In this document: positions 1 through 8,537 of the stretch, piece by piece
Layout: each line of letters opens with the position of its first letter
How positions within the stretch are numbered: the first letter of the stretch is position 1
Assembly: GCA_026625625.1 (NCBI GenBank)
Contig: CP113055.1
Coordinates: 374,501-438,500, forward strand
Direction of reading: 5' to 3'
DNA length: 64,000 bases
Origin: Blastomonas sp. SL216
GTDB taxonomy: Bacteria > Pseudomonadota > Alphaproteobacteria > Sphingomonadales > Sphingomonadaceae
Program-made: the position numbers and the translations under genes
Notes under the pieces: model-generated
The model's database searches: none
What the model saw: only the letters and a program-made list of their open reading frames with translations
Told to the model about the DNA's origin: nothing

Positions 1-258
1 TGGTGTGTCAGACCTGAGATCCCGGGTATGTCCCAATACGCTAAGAGGCATAAATTCTCCTGTACCGGCCAAACTAGGCTGACCGTCTCGAACCGGACAG
101 CCATAAGCAGCTAGGTCCGATAGTTTTGCAGATCGCTTCGCGCTGTCTCGCGGTGCCGTCCCGGAGACTTGCTATCGCTCCCGGTTGTTTACGTCTAGTT
201 TTTCATGACGATATGATTCTGTAATTTCCAACGTCCTATGTGATGGCGCCCGACGCAT
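1..258. other. Non-coding left edge
   Basis: No open frame with coding character and no RNA gene or clear repeat was recognised here. It lies beyond the terminator of the phasin gene, so it is probably the intergenic space or end region of a gene outside the window. Confidence 0.4.
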
Positions 259-294
259 AAAAAAGCCGCCCCGGTTGCCCGGAGCGGCTTTTTC
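259..294 (-). terminator. Rho-independent terminator after the phasin gene
   Basis: A GC-rich hairpin with arms AAAAAGCCGC and GCGGCTTTTT has an A-tract on one side and a T-tract on the other, so it can work in both directions. It lies about 30 bases beyond the phasin stop codon and is the natural end of the phasin transcript. Confidence 0.85.
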
Positions 295-321
295 AATTCC
301 CAGCGGGAAGGGGGGTAAGGG

Positions 322-1176
322 TTACGCGGCCTTCTTGAAGCTGTCGACCGCGACGCTGACGCGGTTCGAGATCGGCTGGAACACGTCGCCGGCCAGCTTG
401 ATGAACGCTTCGCTGTTCTTCGAGGTCTGGGCGACGGCGGTGTCGAAGCTCTTCTTGACCAGCTTGGTCTGCAGCTCGATGAACTCGGTCGGCGACTTGA
501 CGGTGGTCATTTCCTTGAGCGCCGCGGTCAGCTCTTCAAAGCCCTTCTTGGCGTCTTCGGCATAGGCCTGGCCCATTTCCTGCGCGCCCTTGGCAGCGAT
601 CTTGCCCGATTCGACCAGGGCTTCAACGTTGCCCTTGTTGAACTCGCTGGCCTGCGAAGCCATTTCGGTGCCCTTTTCATAGGCGGTCTTGGCGCGGGTC
701 GACATGTCGCCCATCAGGCCCTTCAGGCGCTCGGTCATGGCTTCGGCGGCCTTCTTGGTTTCGGTGGTGATGGTTTCTGCGGTGGTCATGATCTTGGATT
801 CCTTCTTGATTGCGGGTGCGGCGGCCTTGGCGGCGACCGGTGATGCTTTGACTGCGGACTTCTTGACGATGGTCGTCTTGGGCGTGGTCTTGGGCTTTGC
901 CGGTTTGGCGGCAGGCTTGGCCATCTTTGGTTCCGCGACCTTGGCGACGGGCTTTGCAGCCGGCGCCTTGACCACGGGGGCAGGCTTCGCCGCCACGGGC
1001 GCTGCGGTGACGGCGGGTGCCGCGACCTTGGCGACCTTCGGCGCGATCACGGGATCGGCAGCCTTGGCAGGTTCGGCCTTGGGAGCCGCCGGAGCGGCTT
1101 CCGCTTTCGCACTCACGGCAGCGGCATTGGCCACGCCTGCGTCCCCGGCGGCGGGCTTGTTGCTTTGATCGGACAT
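322..1176 (-). CDS. phaP: Phasin family protein with long Ala/Pro/Lys-rich N-terminal region
   Basis: Phasins coat polyhydroxyalkanoate (PHA) granules and control their size and number. The last ~150 of 284 residues form an amphipathic helical phasin_2-type domain (TIGR01841-like; ERLKGLMGDM near its start, SKNSEAFIKLAG near its end). The first ~129 residues are low-complexity Ala/Pro/Lys repeats (PAAKPAKPKT, KKSAVKASP) resembling histone-H1-like tails of PhaF/PhaM-type granule proteins. The start at 1176 (MSDQSNKP) has a GAGAG ribosome site; longer in-frame starts run into the promoter repeats. A second in-frame ATG at 789 with its own AAGGA could make a short form. The gene follows phaC on the same strand. 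The phasin assignment is firm; a DNA- or polymer-binding role for the tail is inference. Confidence 0.88.
   Translation of the reverse strand: MSDQSNKPAAGDAGVANAAAVSAKAEAAPAAPKAEPAKAADPVIAPKVAKVAAPAVTAAPVAAKPAPVVKAPAAKPVAKVAEPKMAKPAAKPAKPKTTPKTTIVKKSAVKASPVAAKAAAPAIKKESKIMTTAETITTETKKAAEAMTERLKGLMGDMSTRAKTAYEKGTEMASQASEFNKGNVEALVESGKIAAKGAQEMGQAYAEDAKKGFEELTAALKEMTTVKSPTEFIELQTKLVKKSFDTAVAQTSKNSEAFIKLAGDVFQPISNRVSVAVDSFKKAA
787..804 (-). promoter_or_regulatory. Possible internal ribosome-binding site and start in the phasin gene
   Basis: AAGGA at 804-800 precedes an in-frame ATG at 789-787 by 10 bases. Starting here gives a 155-residue protein, the usual size of a stand-alone phasin_2 protein, without the basic Ala/Pro tail. 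Whether it is used cannot be told from sequence. Confidence 0.4.
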
Positions 1177-1202
1177 TGCGGTATCACTCTCGTGCTGCTT
1201 CA

Positions 1203-1217
1203 TGCTGCACTGCACAA
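1203..1217. promoter_or_regulatory. PhaR-like operator, copy 1
   Basis: TGCTGCACTGCACAA contains the perfect palindrome TGCACTGCA. TGC-rich sites of this kind upstream of phasin genes are bound by the repressor PhaR in other PHA producers. It lies 27 bases upstream of the phasin start; a near-identical copy lies 46 bases further upstream. Confidence 0.55.
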
Positions 1218-1248
1218 TAGTGATCGGCGGGCTTGACGTCAAGGAAAA

Positions 1249-1263
1249 TGTTGCACTGCACAA
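1249..1263. promoter_or_regulatory. PhaR-like operator, copy 2
   Basis: TGTTGCACTGCACAA differs by one base from the copy at 1203-1217 and repeats in the same orientation. The pair brackets the likely phasin promoter between phaC and phaP. Confidence 0.55.
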
Positions 1264-1329
1264 AAGGCCCTGGAGCGCAATAACGTCGCCCGCATTTCAT
1301 AGCGCGCTCCGCCGTGGCTCGCAAGCGGT

Positions 1330-3150
1330 TCAGCGCGTCTTGACGTAGCGTCCCGGCGCATCCTCGATGGCTTTGAGCTTGCCCTTGCCGGGGACGCGCG
1401 CGCCCTTGGCCTTCACGGTTTTCGGGCCATGCGCCTTCAGCCATTCGATCCAGTCGGGCCACCAGCTGCCGCGCGTTTCCTTCGCACCTGCAATGAAATG
1501 CTCCAGGCCGTTCACCGGCTCGTCATTGGTCCAGTACTGGTATTTCTGCATCGAGGGCGGGTTGACCACGCCGGCGATATGGCCGGAACCGGCCAGCACG
1601 AAGCGGGTGGGGCCGGAGAGCTGCTCGTTGAGACGCCACACGCTTTCCAGCGGGGCGATATGGTCTTCGCGCCCGGCCTGAATATAGGCCGGGGTCTCGA
1701 TAAGGCGCAGGTCGATCGGCGTGCCGTCGATGACGATCGATCCGGGGCGGACCAGCCGGTTGTCGCGGTACAGGTCCTTCAGATACGACCGGTGCCATTT
1801 GGCGGGCAGGTTGGTGGTATCGCCATTCCAGTGCAGCAGGTCGAACGGGGGGTAATCCTCGCCCAGCAGATAGTTGTTGATCACATAGTTCCAGATGAGG
1901 TCGCGCCCGCGCAGCAGGTTGAAGGTCGCGGCCATATAGCGCCCGTCGAGATAGCCGGTGCTGCCCAGCTGCTCGATCAGCGCGAGCTGCTCGTCATCGA
2001 CGAACAGGGTGAGGTCGCCCGCCTTTTCGAAATCGACCTGCGCGGTGAAGAAGGTGACCGACTTGACGCGGCTTTCCTCGCCGCGTTTCGCGAGCAGAGC
2101 CAGCGTGGCGGCCAGCGTGGTGCCCGCGACGCAATAGCCGATGGTGTGGACATGCGGCACGTCGAGCAGGTCGCGCACGGTATCGATCGCCTCGATCTGC
2201 GCCTTGACATAATCGTCCCAGATCACCTCGGCCATGCTCTCGTCGGCGGACTTCCACGAGACCATGAACACGGTGATGCCCTGTTCGGTCGCCCAGCGCA
2301 CGAAGCTTTTCTGCGGGTTGAGATCAAGAATGTAGAAGCGGTTGATCCAGGGCGGGAAGATGACCAGCGGGATCTCCACCACCTCGTCGGTCGTGGGAGC
2401 GTACTGGATCAGCTGGAACAGCGGGCTTTCGTACACCACCTTGCCCGGCGTCACCGCGATGTTGCGGCCCAGCTCGAACGCGTCCGGATCGGTATGGGTC
2501 AGCTGGCCCTTGCGCATGTCGGAGAGCATGTGCTCCAGGCCCTTGAGCAGGTTGTCGCCCTTGCTCTCGACCAGCTTCTCCATGACCAGCGGGTTGGTCA
2601 GCGCAAAGTTCGCGGGGCTCGACGCATCGAGCAGGCCCTTCAGGGCAAAGCGCAGCTTTTCCTTCTGCTTGGGCTCCAGCCCGTCGACGCGGTCGGCAAT
2701 GCGCAGCATCTGTTCGGAGACCATCAGATAGCTCTGCTGGATCAGCGCATAGACCGGGTTGTCGTGCCACTGGCGCGCGGCAAAGCGGCGGTCGCTGCGC
2801 AGCTCGGGCACGGTGCCGGGCAGCCTGGGCGGGCCGCCTTCATGCTCGGCGATCAGGGCAGGGGGGGTGATCGCGCCGATAAAGCCCTGCCACAAGGTCA
2901 TGCCATCGCGCCACATATCGGCCTGCGCATCGAGCATCGCCTGCGGCATCGACCCCATCCAGGCGGGCAGCTTGGCCTGGAACGCCTGCGGATCGGTGAG
3001 CGCGGGCATGTCCTTCTGCGCCATCTGCTGCGCCATGGTCGCGGCATGCTCCAGCATCATCTGCTGCGCGCGGCCGAACACCCAGGTCCAGTGCTGCATC
3101 TCTTCCAGCGTGGGCAGGCCCGGCGGGGTGAACTCGTTGTCGGCGGACAT
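1330..3150 (-). CDS. phaC: Class I poly(3-hydroxyalkanoate) synthase
   Basis: Polymerises (R)-3-hydroxyacyl-CoA into PHA at the granule surface. The 606-residue length fits class I PhaC, which needs no PhaE/PhaR partner subunit. The modified lipase box GYCVAG supplies the nucleophile Cys340; Asp496 (REDHIAP) and His524 (SGHIAG) complete the triad. The N-terminal PhaC_N domain spans roughly residues 70-270. The start at 3150 (MSADNEFT) is preceded by GAGAGG; the 41 extra upstream residues of the open frame lie in the divergent promoter shared with the aminotransferase gene. The phasin gene lies 150 bases downstream behind its own operators, so the two are probably transcribed separately as well as together. 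No phaA, phaB or phaR is in the window. Confidence 0.95.
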   Translation of the reverse strand: MSADNEFTPPGLPTLEEMQHWTWVFGRAQQMMLEHAATMAQQMAQKDMPALTDPQAFQAKLPAWMGSMPQAMLDAQADMWRDGMTLWQGFIGAITPPALIAEHEGGPPRLPGTVPELRSDRRFAARQWHDNPVYALIQQSYLMVSEQMLRIADRVDGLEPKQKEKLRFALKGLLDASSPANFALTNPLVMEKLVESKGDNLLKGLEHMLSDMRKGQLTHTDPDAFELGRNIAVTPGKVVYESPLFQLIQYAPTTDEVVEIPLVIFPPWINRFYILDLNPQKSFVRWATEQGITVFMVSWKSADESMAEVIWDDYVKAQIEAIDTVRDLLDVPHVHTIGYCVAGTTLAATLALLAKRGEESRVKSVTFFTAQVDFEKAGDLTLFVDDEQLALIEQLGSTGYLDGRYMAATFNLLRGRDLIWNYVINNYLLGEDYPPFDLLHWNGDTTNLPAKWHRSYLKDLYRDNRLVRPGSIVIDGTPIDLRLIETPAYIQAGREDHIAPLESVWRLNEQLSGPTRFVLAGSGHIAGVVNPPSMQKYQYWTNDEPVNGLEHFIAGAKETRGSWWPDWIEWLKAHGPKTVKAKGARVPGKGKLKAIEDAPGRYVKTR

Positions 3151-3322
3151 GGCGGCCTCTCGTTTCAATGCTTTGGGCTTTCCTAGCAGCGCTGAGTTGC
3201 AAAGATAAGTCCCTGATAATTGCCCGATGATCGCCGCAGACTTCCCGCTTTTGCTCGACAGGCGCGCATACATAGGTCAAGGAAGGCGCTCCATTCACGG
3301 AGAACTGAAAAGCGAATTTGAT

Positions 3323-4534
3323 ATGTCCGACGAATTCTACCGCATCAAACGCCTGCCGCCTTATGTGATCGCTGAAGTCAATGCGATGCGGGCCGCGGCG
3401 CGAGCGGCCGGAGAGGACATTATCGACCTGGGCATGGGCAATCCCGACCTGCCGCCGCCGCCGCACGTGATCGAAAAGCTGTGCGAAGTCGCGATGAAGC
3501 CCGATGCGCATGGCTATAGCCAGTCCAAGGGCATTCCCGGCCTGCGCCGCGCCCAGGCCAATTATTATGCCCGCCGCTTCAATGTGGAGCTGGACCCCGA
3601 GACCGAGGTCGTCGTGACCATGGGATCGAAGGAGGGCCTGTCGAGCCTCGCCACCGCGATCACCGCGCCGGGCGATGTCGTGCTCGCGCCCAATCCCAGC
3701 TATCCGATCCACACCTTCGGCTTCATCATCGCCGGCGCGACGATCCGCTCGGTGCCGACCACGCCCGACGAGAATTACTGGCGCTCGCTCGACCGCGCGA
3801 TGGCGTTCACCGTGCCGCGCCCCTCGGTGCTGGTGGTGGGCTATCCGTCCAACCCCACCGCAGAGGTGGTCGATCTGGCGTTCTACGAGCGGCTGGTCGC
3901 ATGGGCCAAGGAGAACAAGGTCTGGATCCTGTCCGACCTCGCCTATAGCGAGCTTTATTACGATGGCTGCCCGACGCCCTCGATCCTGCAGGTGCCGGGC
4001 GCGAAGGATGTCGCGATCGAGTTCACCTCGATGTCCAAGACCTATTCGATGGCCGGATGGCGCATGGGCTTTGCGGTGGGCAACCGCCAGCTGATCGCCG
4101 CGCTGACCCGGGTGAAGAGCTATCTCGATTATGGAGCATTCACGCCGATCCAGGCCGCCGCCTGCGCAGCGCTGAACGGCCCGCAGGATATCGTCCAGAA
4201 AAACCGCGAATTGTACCACAAGCGCCGCGATGTGATGATCGACGCATTCGGCCGGGCAGGGTGGGACATCCCTGCGCCGCGCGCCTCGATGTTCGCCTGG
4301 GCACCGTTGCCGCCAGCGCTGAAACATATGGGCAGCCTCGAATTCTCCAAGCAATTGCTGCAGCATGCCAAGGTCGCGGTCGCGCCAGGCGTGGGCTATG
4401 GCGAGGATGGCGAGGGCTATGTCCGCATCGCCATGGTGGAAAACGAGCAGCGCCTTCGCCAGGCCGCGCGCAACGTGAAGCGCTATCTATCCAGCATGGG
4501 GGTCAACACCCCCGGCCAGGCGGTAGGCTCCTGA
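3323..4534 (+). CDS. alaC: Class I/II PLP aminotransferase, AlaC/LL-DAP-aminotransferase-like
   Basis: A fold-type I aminotransferase of 403 residues related to E. coli AlaC (glutamate-pyruvate transaminase). The PLP lysine lies in SMSKTYSMAGWRMGF, and the substrate-side motifs GMGNPDLPPP and PNPSYPIH are typical of the AlaC/DapL group. The start at 3323 (MSDEFYRIKR) matches the usual family N-terminus. A longer frame from 3227 would use the spacer shared with the divergent phaC. Alanine versus another amino acid as the true substrate cannot be settled from sequence. Confidence 0.85.
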   Translation: MSDEFYRIKRLPPYVIAEVNAMRAAARAAGEDIIDLGMGNPDLPPPPHVIEKLCEVAMKPDAHGYSQSKGIPGLRRAQANYYARRFNVELDPETEVVVTMGSKEGLSSLATAITAPGDVVLAPNPSYPIHTFGFIIAGATIRSVPTTPDENYWRSLDRAMAFTVPRPSVLVVGYPSNPTAEVVDLAFYERLVAWAKENKVWILSDLAYSELYYDGCPTPSILQVPGAKDVAIEFTSMSKTYSMAGWRMGFAVGNRQLIAALTRVKSYLDYGAFTPIQAAACAALNGPQDIVQKNRELYHKRRDVMIDAFGRAGWDIPAPRASMFAWAPLPPALKHMGSLEFSKQLLQHAKVAVAPGVGYGEDGEGYVRIAMVENEQRLRQAARNVKRYLSSMGVNTPGQAVGS

Positions 4535-4641
4535 TCCTGGCGCTGCCAACGCTCCGTTTCGGAGCGGACTGCGCTCAACCCCGCAGCGTGAACACGCTTT
4601 AATGCTTCCCACGGCACCAGTTGGTGCCGCTGGGGACATTG

Positions 4642-5355
4642 ATGAAACTTCCATGCGATCCGGCACTGGGCGGCGCAGGCGGCGGCAAAGGCGCTTCGGC
4701 GCCGCGCTGGCTGCTGGCGGGCGGCGACACTGCAGCGCTCGAGCGACTGGCGCTGGTGCTGTCGCGCTTCGCCATCGATGCGCAGCCCTATCTGCGCGCG
4801 CCGGATCAGGCGCGGCACAGCCCCGTGCTGTGCGATGCCCGGGCGCGCGCCATGGCCCGGCAATGGATCGATGAGATTGCGCTGCGATCGGCACCGCTGC
4901 TGTTTGTCGGCGCAGCGACGGGCGGCACGCGCGCGCGGCTGATCGATGCCGGGGCGGCGGACGCGATGTCGGCCCGCGTCGCCGCATCCGAACTGGCGGC
5001 CAGGATGAAGGCTGCCGACCGGCTGCACGAAACGATGCAGGGCCAGGTCCGGCTGGCGGGCCTGACCTTCGATACCGGGCTTCGTCAGGTGCGCTGGCAC
5101 GACCTTCTGCTGCCGTTGATGCCGCGCGAGTTCGATCTGCTGCTGGTGCTGGCGCGGCAAGCCGGATCATCGGTCAGCCGCGATGACCTGCTCCGCGCGG
5201 TCTGGCGGACGGAATTCGACCCCGGCACCAACAGTGTCGAGGTGCATATCTGCAAGCTGCGCCGCAGCCTGATGGGCCTGCGCGGCCGGGTGTGGATCGA
5301 GACTGGGCGGCACTGCGGCTACCGATTGGTCAGCCTTTCCGCAACTGAGGGGTGA
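4642..5355 (+). CDS. Orphan OmpR/PhoB-type winged-helix regulator with degenerate receiver domain
   Basis: The C-terminal ~100 residues of 237 form a trans_reg_C winged helix: LMPREFDLLLVL, then SVSRDDLLRAVW, NSVEVHICKLRR as recognition region and ETGRHCGYRL as wing. The N-terminal ~115 residues align loosely to a receiver fold (PLLFVGAATGG, LIDAGAADAM), but the acidic pocket is poor and the conserved lysine after the GAADA turn is missing (SARVAASEL), so it may be phosphorylation-independent. GGGGA at 4632-4636 supports the ATG at 4642. No sensor kinase is adjacent. Targets are unknown. Confidence 0.75.
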   Translation: MKLPCDPALGGAGGGKGASAPRWLLAGGDTAALERLALVLSRFAIDAQPYLRAPDQARHSPVLCDARARAMARQWIDEIALRSAPLLFVGAATGGTRARLIDAGAADAMSARVAASELAARMKAADRLHETMQGQVRLAGLTFDTGLRQVRWHDLLLPLMPREFDLLLVLARQAGSSVSRDDLLRAVWRTEFDPGTNSVEVHICKLRRSLMGLRGRVWIETGRHCGYRLVSLSATEG

Positions 5356-5423
5356 CAGACCGCCCTCAGCGATTATGGTCGGTTGCAAGACGCAATGCGA
5401 ATCTGCGCGGGAGAGGCTCAGCC

Positions 5424-6116
5424 GTGATCGATCTCTATTATGCCCCCACGCCCAATGGGTGGAAGATTTCCATCATGCTCGAGGAATGCGGGCTGCCCTA
5501 TCAGGTGCGGCCGGTGAACATCGGCGCAGGCGAGCAGTTCGCGCCCGATTTCCTCAAGATCAGCCCCAATAACCGCATCCCGGCGATCGTTGACCATGAT
5601 CCGCCCGGCGGTGGCGAGCCGGTCAGCGTGTTCGAGACCGGCGCGATCCTGCTGTATCTGGCGGAAAAGTCCGGTCAGTTCATGCCAGCCGATCTGCGCG
5701 GGCACGTTTCTGTGATGCAGTGGTTGATGTGGCAGATGGGCGGGCTGGGGCCGATGCTCGGACAGAACGGCCATTTCAAGCTCTATGCGCCGGAAAAACT
5801 GCCTTATGCCATCGATCGCTACGAGCGCGAGACGGCGCGGCTTTATGGCGTGCTCGATCGGCGGCTGGGCGAGGCCGACTATGTCGCGGGCGCGGATTAC
5901 ACCATCGCTGACATGGCGATCTTCCCGTGGATCATGACGCACAAACGGCAGGAGATCACGCTCGATGATTATCCGAACATTGCCCGCTGGTACGCGCTGT
6001 GCCGCGCGCGTCCGGCGCTGCAGGCGGGGCTGGCGGTGATGAAGGACGCGATCAACCGCAACCCGCAAGCCGATGCCAAGACCCGCGAAACGCTGTTCGG
6101 AATCAAGACCGCATGA
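5424..6116 (+). CDS. Glutathione S-transferase family protein (YfcG/YghU-like)
   Basis: A 230-residue GST with an N-terminal thioredoxin-like domain (DLYYAPTPNGWKISIML; glutathione-binding NNRIPAIVD and ETGAILLYLAEKSG) and an all-helical C-terminal domain. The sequence resembles nu-class GSTs such as YfcG, which act as disulfide-bond reductases. The GTG at 5424 is chosen because GGGAGAGG lies just upstream; an upstream ATG would overlap the regulator gene. Its stop overlaps the start of the next gene (ATGA), making it the first gene of a three-gene operon. Confidence 0.88.
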   Translation: MIDLYYAPTPNGWKISIMLEECGLPYQVRPVNIGAGEQFAPDFLKISPNNRIPAIVDHDPPGGGEPVSVFETGAILLYLAEKSGQFMPADLRGHVSVMQWLMWQMGGLGPMLGQNGHFKLYAPEKLPYAIDRYERETARLYGVLDRRLGEADYVAGADYTIADMAIFPWIMTHKRQEITLDDYPNIARWYALCRARPALQAGLAVMKDAINRNPQADAKTRETLFGIKTA

Positions 6117-6739
6117 CCCACGCCGTCGAATTCTGCTTCGACCTGTCCAGCCCGTGGACGTACCTGGCCTTTCACAATATCCGCCCGCTGGCGGCGCGCC
6201 ATGGGGTGACGATCCAGTGGACGCCGATCCTGGTCGGCGGGGTGTTCAATGCGGTCAATCCCTCGGTCTATGCCGCGCGCGAAAATATGGACAGCCCCAA
6301 ATACCGGCACATGGGCAAGGTGATGCGTGGCTGGGCGCAGCTCGCCGGGGTGGAGCTGAAATTCCCGGCGCCCTGGCATCCGCTCAAGAGCATCGCCCCG
6401 ATGCGGGCGTGTTGCGCGCTGGAGGACGATCAGCCGGCGCTCGAGCGCTTTGCCGAGGCAGCGTTTCACGCCTATTTCGTCGAGCAGCGCAACCTGGATG
6501 ATCCCGCCGAAGTGGCTGCGGTCGCCGATGCCATCGGCATGGATGGCGCAGCGCTGGTCGAAGCGTCCGTCAGCCAGCCGGTCAAGGACCGCCTGCGCGC
6601 CAATACCGAACGGCTCGTGGCGCGCGGCGGCTATGGATCGCCCTCGATTTTCGTGCATGGCACGGATATGTATTTCGGCAACGACCAGCTCCCCCTGGTG
6701 GAGCAGGCACTCAAGGTCAACGGAGAGGCAGTTTCATGA
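6113..6739 (+). CDS. 2-hydroxychromene-2-carboxylate isomerase family (kappa-GST/DsbA fold)
   Basis: A 208-residue DsbA-fold protein with the family start EFCFDLSSPWTYLA, where a Ser replaces the thioredoxin cysteine and activates glutathione, and the late motif GYGSPSIFVHGTDMYFGND. Known members isomerise 2-hydroxychromene-2-carboxylate in naphthalene breakdown, but most genomic members have unknown substrates. The start overlaps the upstream GST stop and the end overlaps the crotonase start, so the three are translationally coupled. Confidence 0.87.
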   Translation: MTHAVEFCFDLSSPWTYLAFHNIRPLAARHGVTIQWTPILVGGVFNAVNPSVYAARENMDSPKYRHMGKVMRGWAQLAGVELKFPAPWHPLKSIAPMRACCALEDDQPALERFAEAAFHAYFVEQRNLDDPAEVAAVADAIGMDGAALVEASVSQPVKDRLRANTERLVARGGYGSPSIFVHGTDMYFGNDQLPLVEQALKVNGEAVS

Positions 6740-7533
6740 ACGACCGGGTCAGCATTACCATTGAAAACCATGTCGCCGATGTGCGGCTGAACCGTGCGGA
6801 CAAGATGAATGCGCTCGATCCGGCGATGTTCGACGGCATCATCGCCGCGATCGACCGGCTGGAAAACGAGCCCGGCGTGCGCGCCGTGGTGCTGTCGGGC
6901 GAGGGGCGTTCGTTCTGCGCGGGCCTTGATATGGCGAGCTTCACCGCACCTGCCGGAGGTGGCGAAGGCTCTGCGCCGTCCAAGCTCACCGACCGGACCT
7001 ATGGCAATGCCAACAAGTTCCAGCAGGTCGCGTTCGGCTGGCGCAAGCTGCCGATGCCGGTGATCGCGGCGGTGCACGGCGTGTGCTTTGGCGGCGGGCT
7101 GCAGATCATGTCGGGCGCGTGCATGCGCATCATCGCGCCCGATGCGCGGCTGTCGATCATGGAAATGCGCTGGGGCCTGATCCCCGATATGGGCGGCTAT
7201 GCGCTGTGGCGCGGCACGGTGCGCGACGATGTGCTGCGCGAGCTGACCTATACCAACCGCGAATTCTCCGGCGAAGAGGCGGGGCGCATCGGTTTTGCCA
7301 CGCATCTCGATGCTGATCCCCATGCCCGCGCAATGGCCATCGCCACCGAGATCGCCACCAAGAACCCGGACGCCGTCCGCGCCGCCAAGGACCTGTTCAA
7401 CCGCACGCCCGATCTCGATACCGATGCGATCCTGATGGAAGAGAGCGTGCTGCAAGAGGACATCATCCGCACGCCCAACCAGATGGAAGCGGTCTTCGCG
7501 TTCATGCAGAAGCGGGCTGCGAATTTCAGCTGA
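6736..7533 (+). CDS. Crotonase / enoyl-CoA hydratase family protein
   Basis: A 265-residue crotonase-fold enzyme. The two oxyanion-hole segments are visible (GRSFCAGLDMASF and VHGVCFGGGLQIMSG), followed by EMRWGLIPDMGG. The usual hydratase glutamates are not obvious: the ordinary E of GGGxE is Q (GGGLQ), while the later acidic position is Asp (PD), so hydratase, isomerase or another CoA-ester chemistry is open. Last gene of the GST-isomerase-crotonase operon (ATGA overlap). Confidence 0.85.
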   Translation: MNDRVSITIENHVADVRLNRADKMNALDPAMFDGIIAAIDRLENEPGVRAVVLSGEGRSFCAGLDMASFTAPAGGGEGSAPSKLTDRTYGNANKFQQVAFGWRKLPMPVIAAVHGVCFGGGLQIMSGACMRIIAPDARLSIMEMRWGLIPDMGGYALWRGTVRDDVLRELTYTNREFSGEEAGRIGFATHLDADPHARAMAIATEIATKNPDAVRAAKDLFNRTPDLDTDAILMEESVLQEDIIRTPNQMEAVFAFMQKRAANFS

Positions 7534-7540
7534 GGGGTTT

Positions 7541-7623
7541 CCTGTTCTCCGGCGAAAGCCGGAGCCCAGGGGCGATATTGTATTGCAGCCGCTCTGGATT
7601 CCGGCGTTCGCCGGAAAACGAGA
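7541..7623. repeat. REP-like palindromic repeat
   Basis: Two facing hairpins built on TCCGGCGAAAGCCGGA and TTCCGGCGTTCGCCGGAA. They follow the crotonase stop and belong to the same loose family as the repeats near 11.16, 33.30 and 46.88 kb. May help end the operon transcript. Confidence 0.6.
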
Positions 7624-7790
7624 AGGGCAAGCACTCTCTAACGCTGGTGTCGCTGCAATCCTGTACGTTCACAAACACGTTGCAGGTGCCAATTCGTTAG
7701 AAGTTTGCGTCTTCTGACGTTTTTGCAATGTCCGCTTCTGGCGTTGATTTTATCCGACACGAATGACCATTTCTGGGTGGTTTTCTGCCT

Positions 7791-8159
7791 TCAACGCAAT
7801 GTCTCAAGCAGAGCGCGGGTTTCGTCGTTTGTAGGTGGTCGACTGTCATCAGCCACCCACCCGATTGCCTCTGCGACTTCCTTGGTTTCAGGTTGAAAAT
7901 CGTCGCTCATCATTAGGCAATCGCCGATGTAATTTACAGACATCCACGGGATGGTTCCATCGAGCAATGACTGGAGAAGCCGAGCCATGTGCGTCCGGGT
8001 GACTGTAAACTGCGGACCGTCTGTGACGATTATATAGCCGATATTCGTGGGCGACCGAACTCCAGCTTCGCAAGCATCAACCTCCTGCTCGATGGCTTGA
8101 GCTAAGGTCGTAGCCGAAGTCGTGCCGTCAAGAAATGACGCGAGTAGAGCGTGTTCCAT
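7791..8159 (-). CDS. Hypothetical protein
   Basis: 122 residues, not recognised. It is soluble, acidic and less GC-rich than its neighbours. Features seen are a helical N-terminal half, a TNIGYIIVTDG beta segment and a Pro/Asp-rich C-terminal end. There is no signal peptide and no clear ribosome site (only GAGCG before the ATG). It stands alone between two repeat-bearing spacers, consistent with an acquired accessory gene such as an orphan immunity-type protein, but no function is claimed. Confidence 0.5.
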   Translation of the reverse strand: MEHALLASFLDGTTSATTLAQAIEQEVDACEAGVRSPTNIGYIIVTDGPQFTVTRTHMARLLQSLLDGTIPWMSVNYIGDCLMMSDDFQPETKEVAEAIGWVADDSRPPTNDETRALLETLR

Positions 8160-8537
8160 TCGCTCAAGTTAGCGGAGGGCCGAATGTCGGCAATGGGGTC
8201 GTTTCCTGAACGGCAAGATTTGTTCTGCGAGGCTGAAAAACCGCCACCCACATCCGCTCAGCCTGAGCCTGTCGAAGGCCCCGCTATTCGGCCAGCGTGG
8301 GCGCGGGTCCTTCGACTTCGCGGGCTCTTAGCCCGCTGCTCAGGATGAGCGGGGGTGGTTAGTCTGGTGCCGGTAACGGGACCGCTTAAAGATACACTGC
8401 CTTTGCCCGTGAGAACGTCAAAGCTGGCAACGTCGTGATCCTAGGCTAGGCTGCATTATTCGTGGCAGTGCACGCTAGGGCGCTGATGTCCCCGGCAGGC
8501 GCAAACCGACGCTCTCCGGTGAATGAACCGCTGAGCC
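8160..8537. repeat. Intergenic region with dispersed repeats
   Basis: A 378-base gap. 8257-8283 carries CTCAGCCTGAGCCTGTCGAA, a repeat also found inverted at 11.10 and 11.26 kb. 8295-8350 carries a GCGGGCTCTTAGCCCGC-type hairpin. No gene seen. Confidence 0.6.

Noticed and set aside
1429..3186. 585-residue open frame opposite phaC
   Set aside because: It is the antisense shadow of phaC in GC-rich DNA; composition is Arg/Gln/Ala-rich with no family signature, while the opposite strand has the full PhaC motifs.
2840..4366. 508-residue minus-strand frame across the phaC start and aminotransferase
   Set aside because: It covers the start of one gene and most of another on the opposite strand and has no coherent domain.
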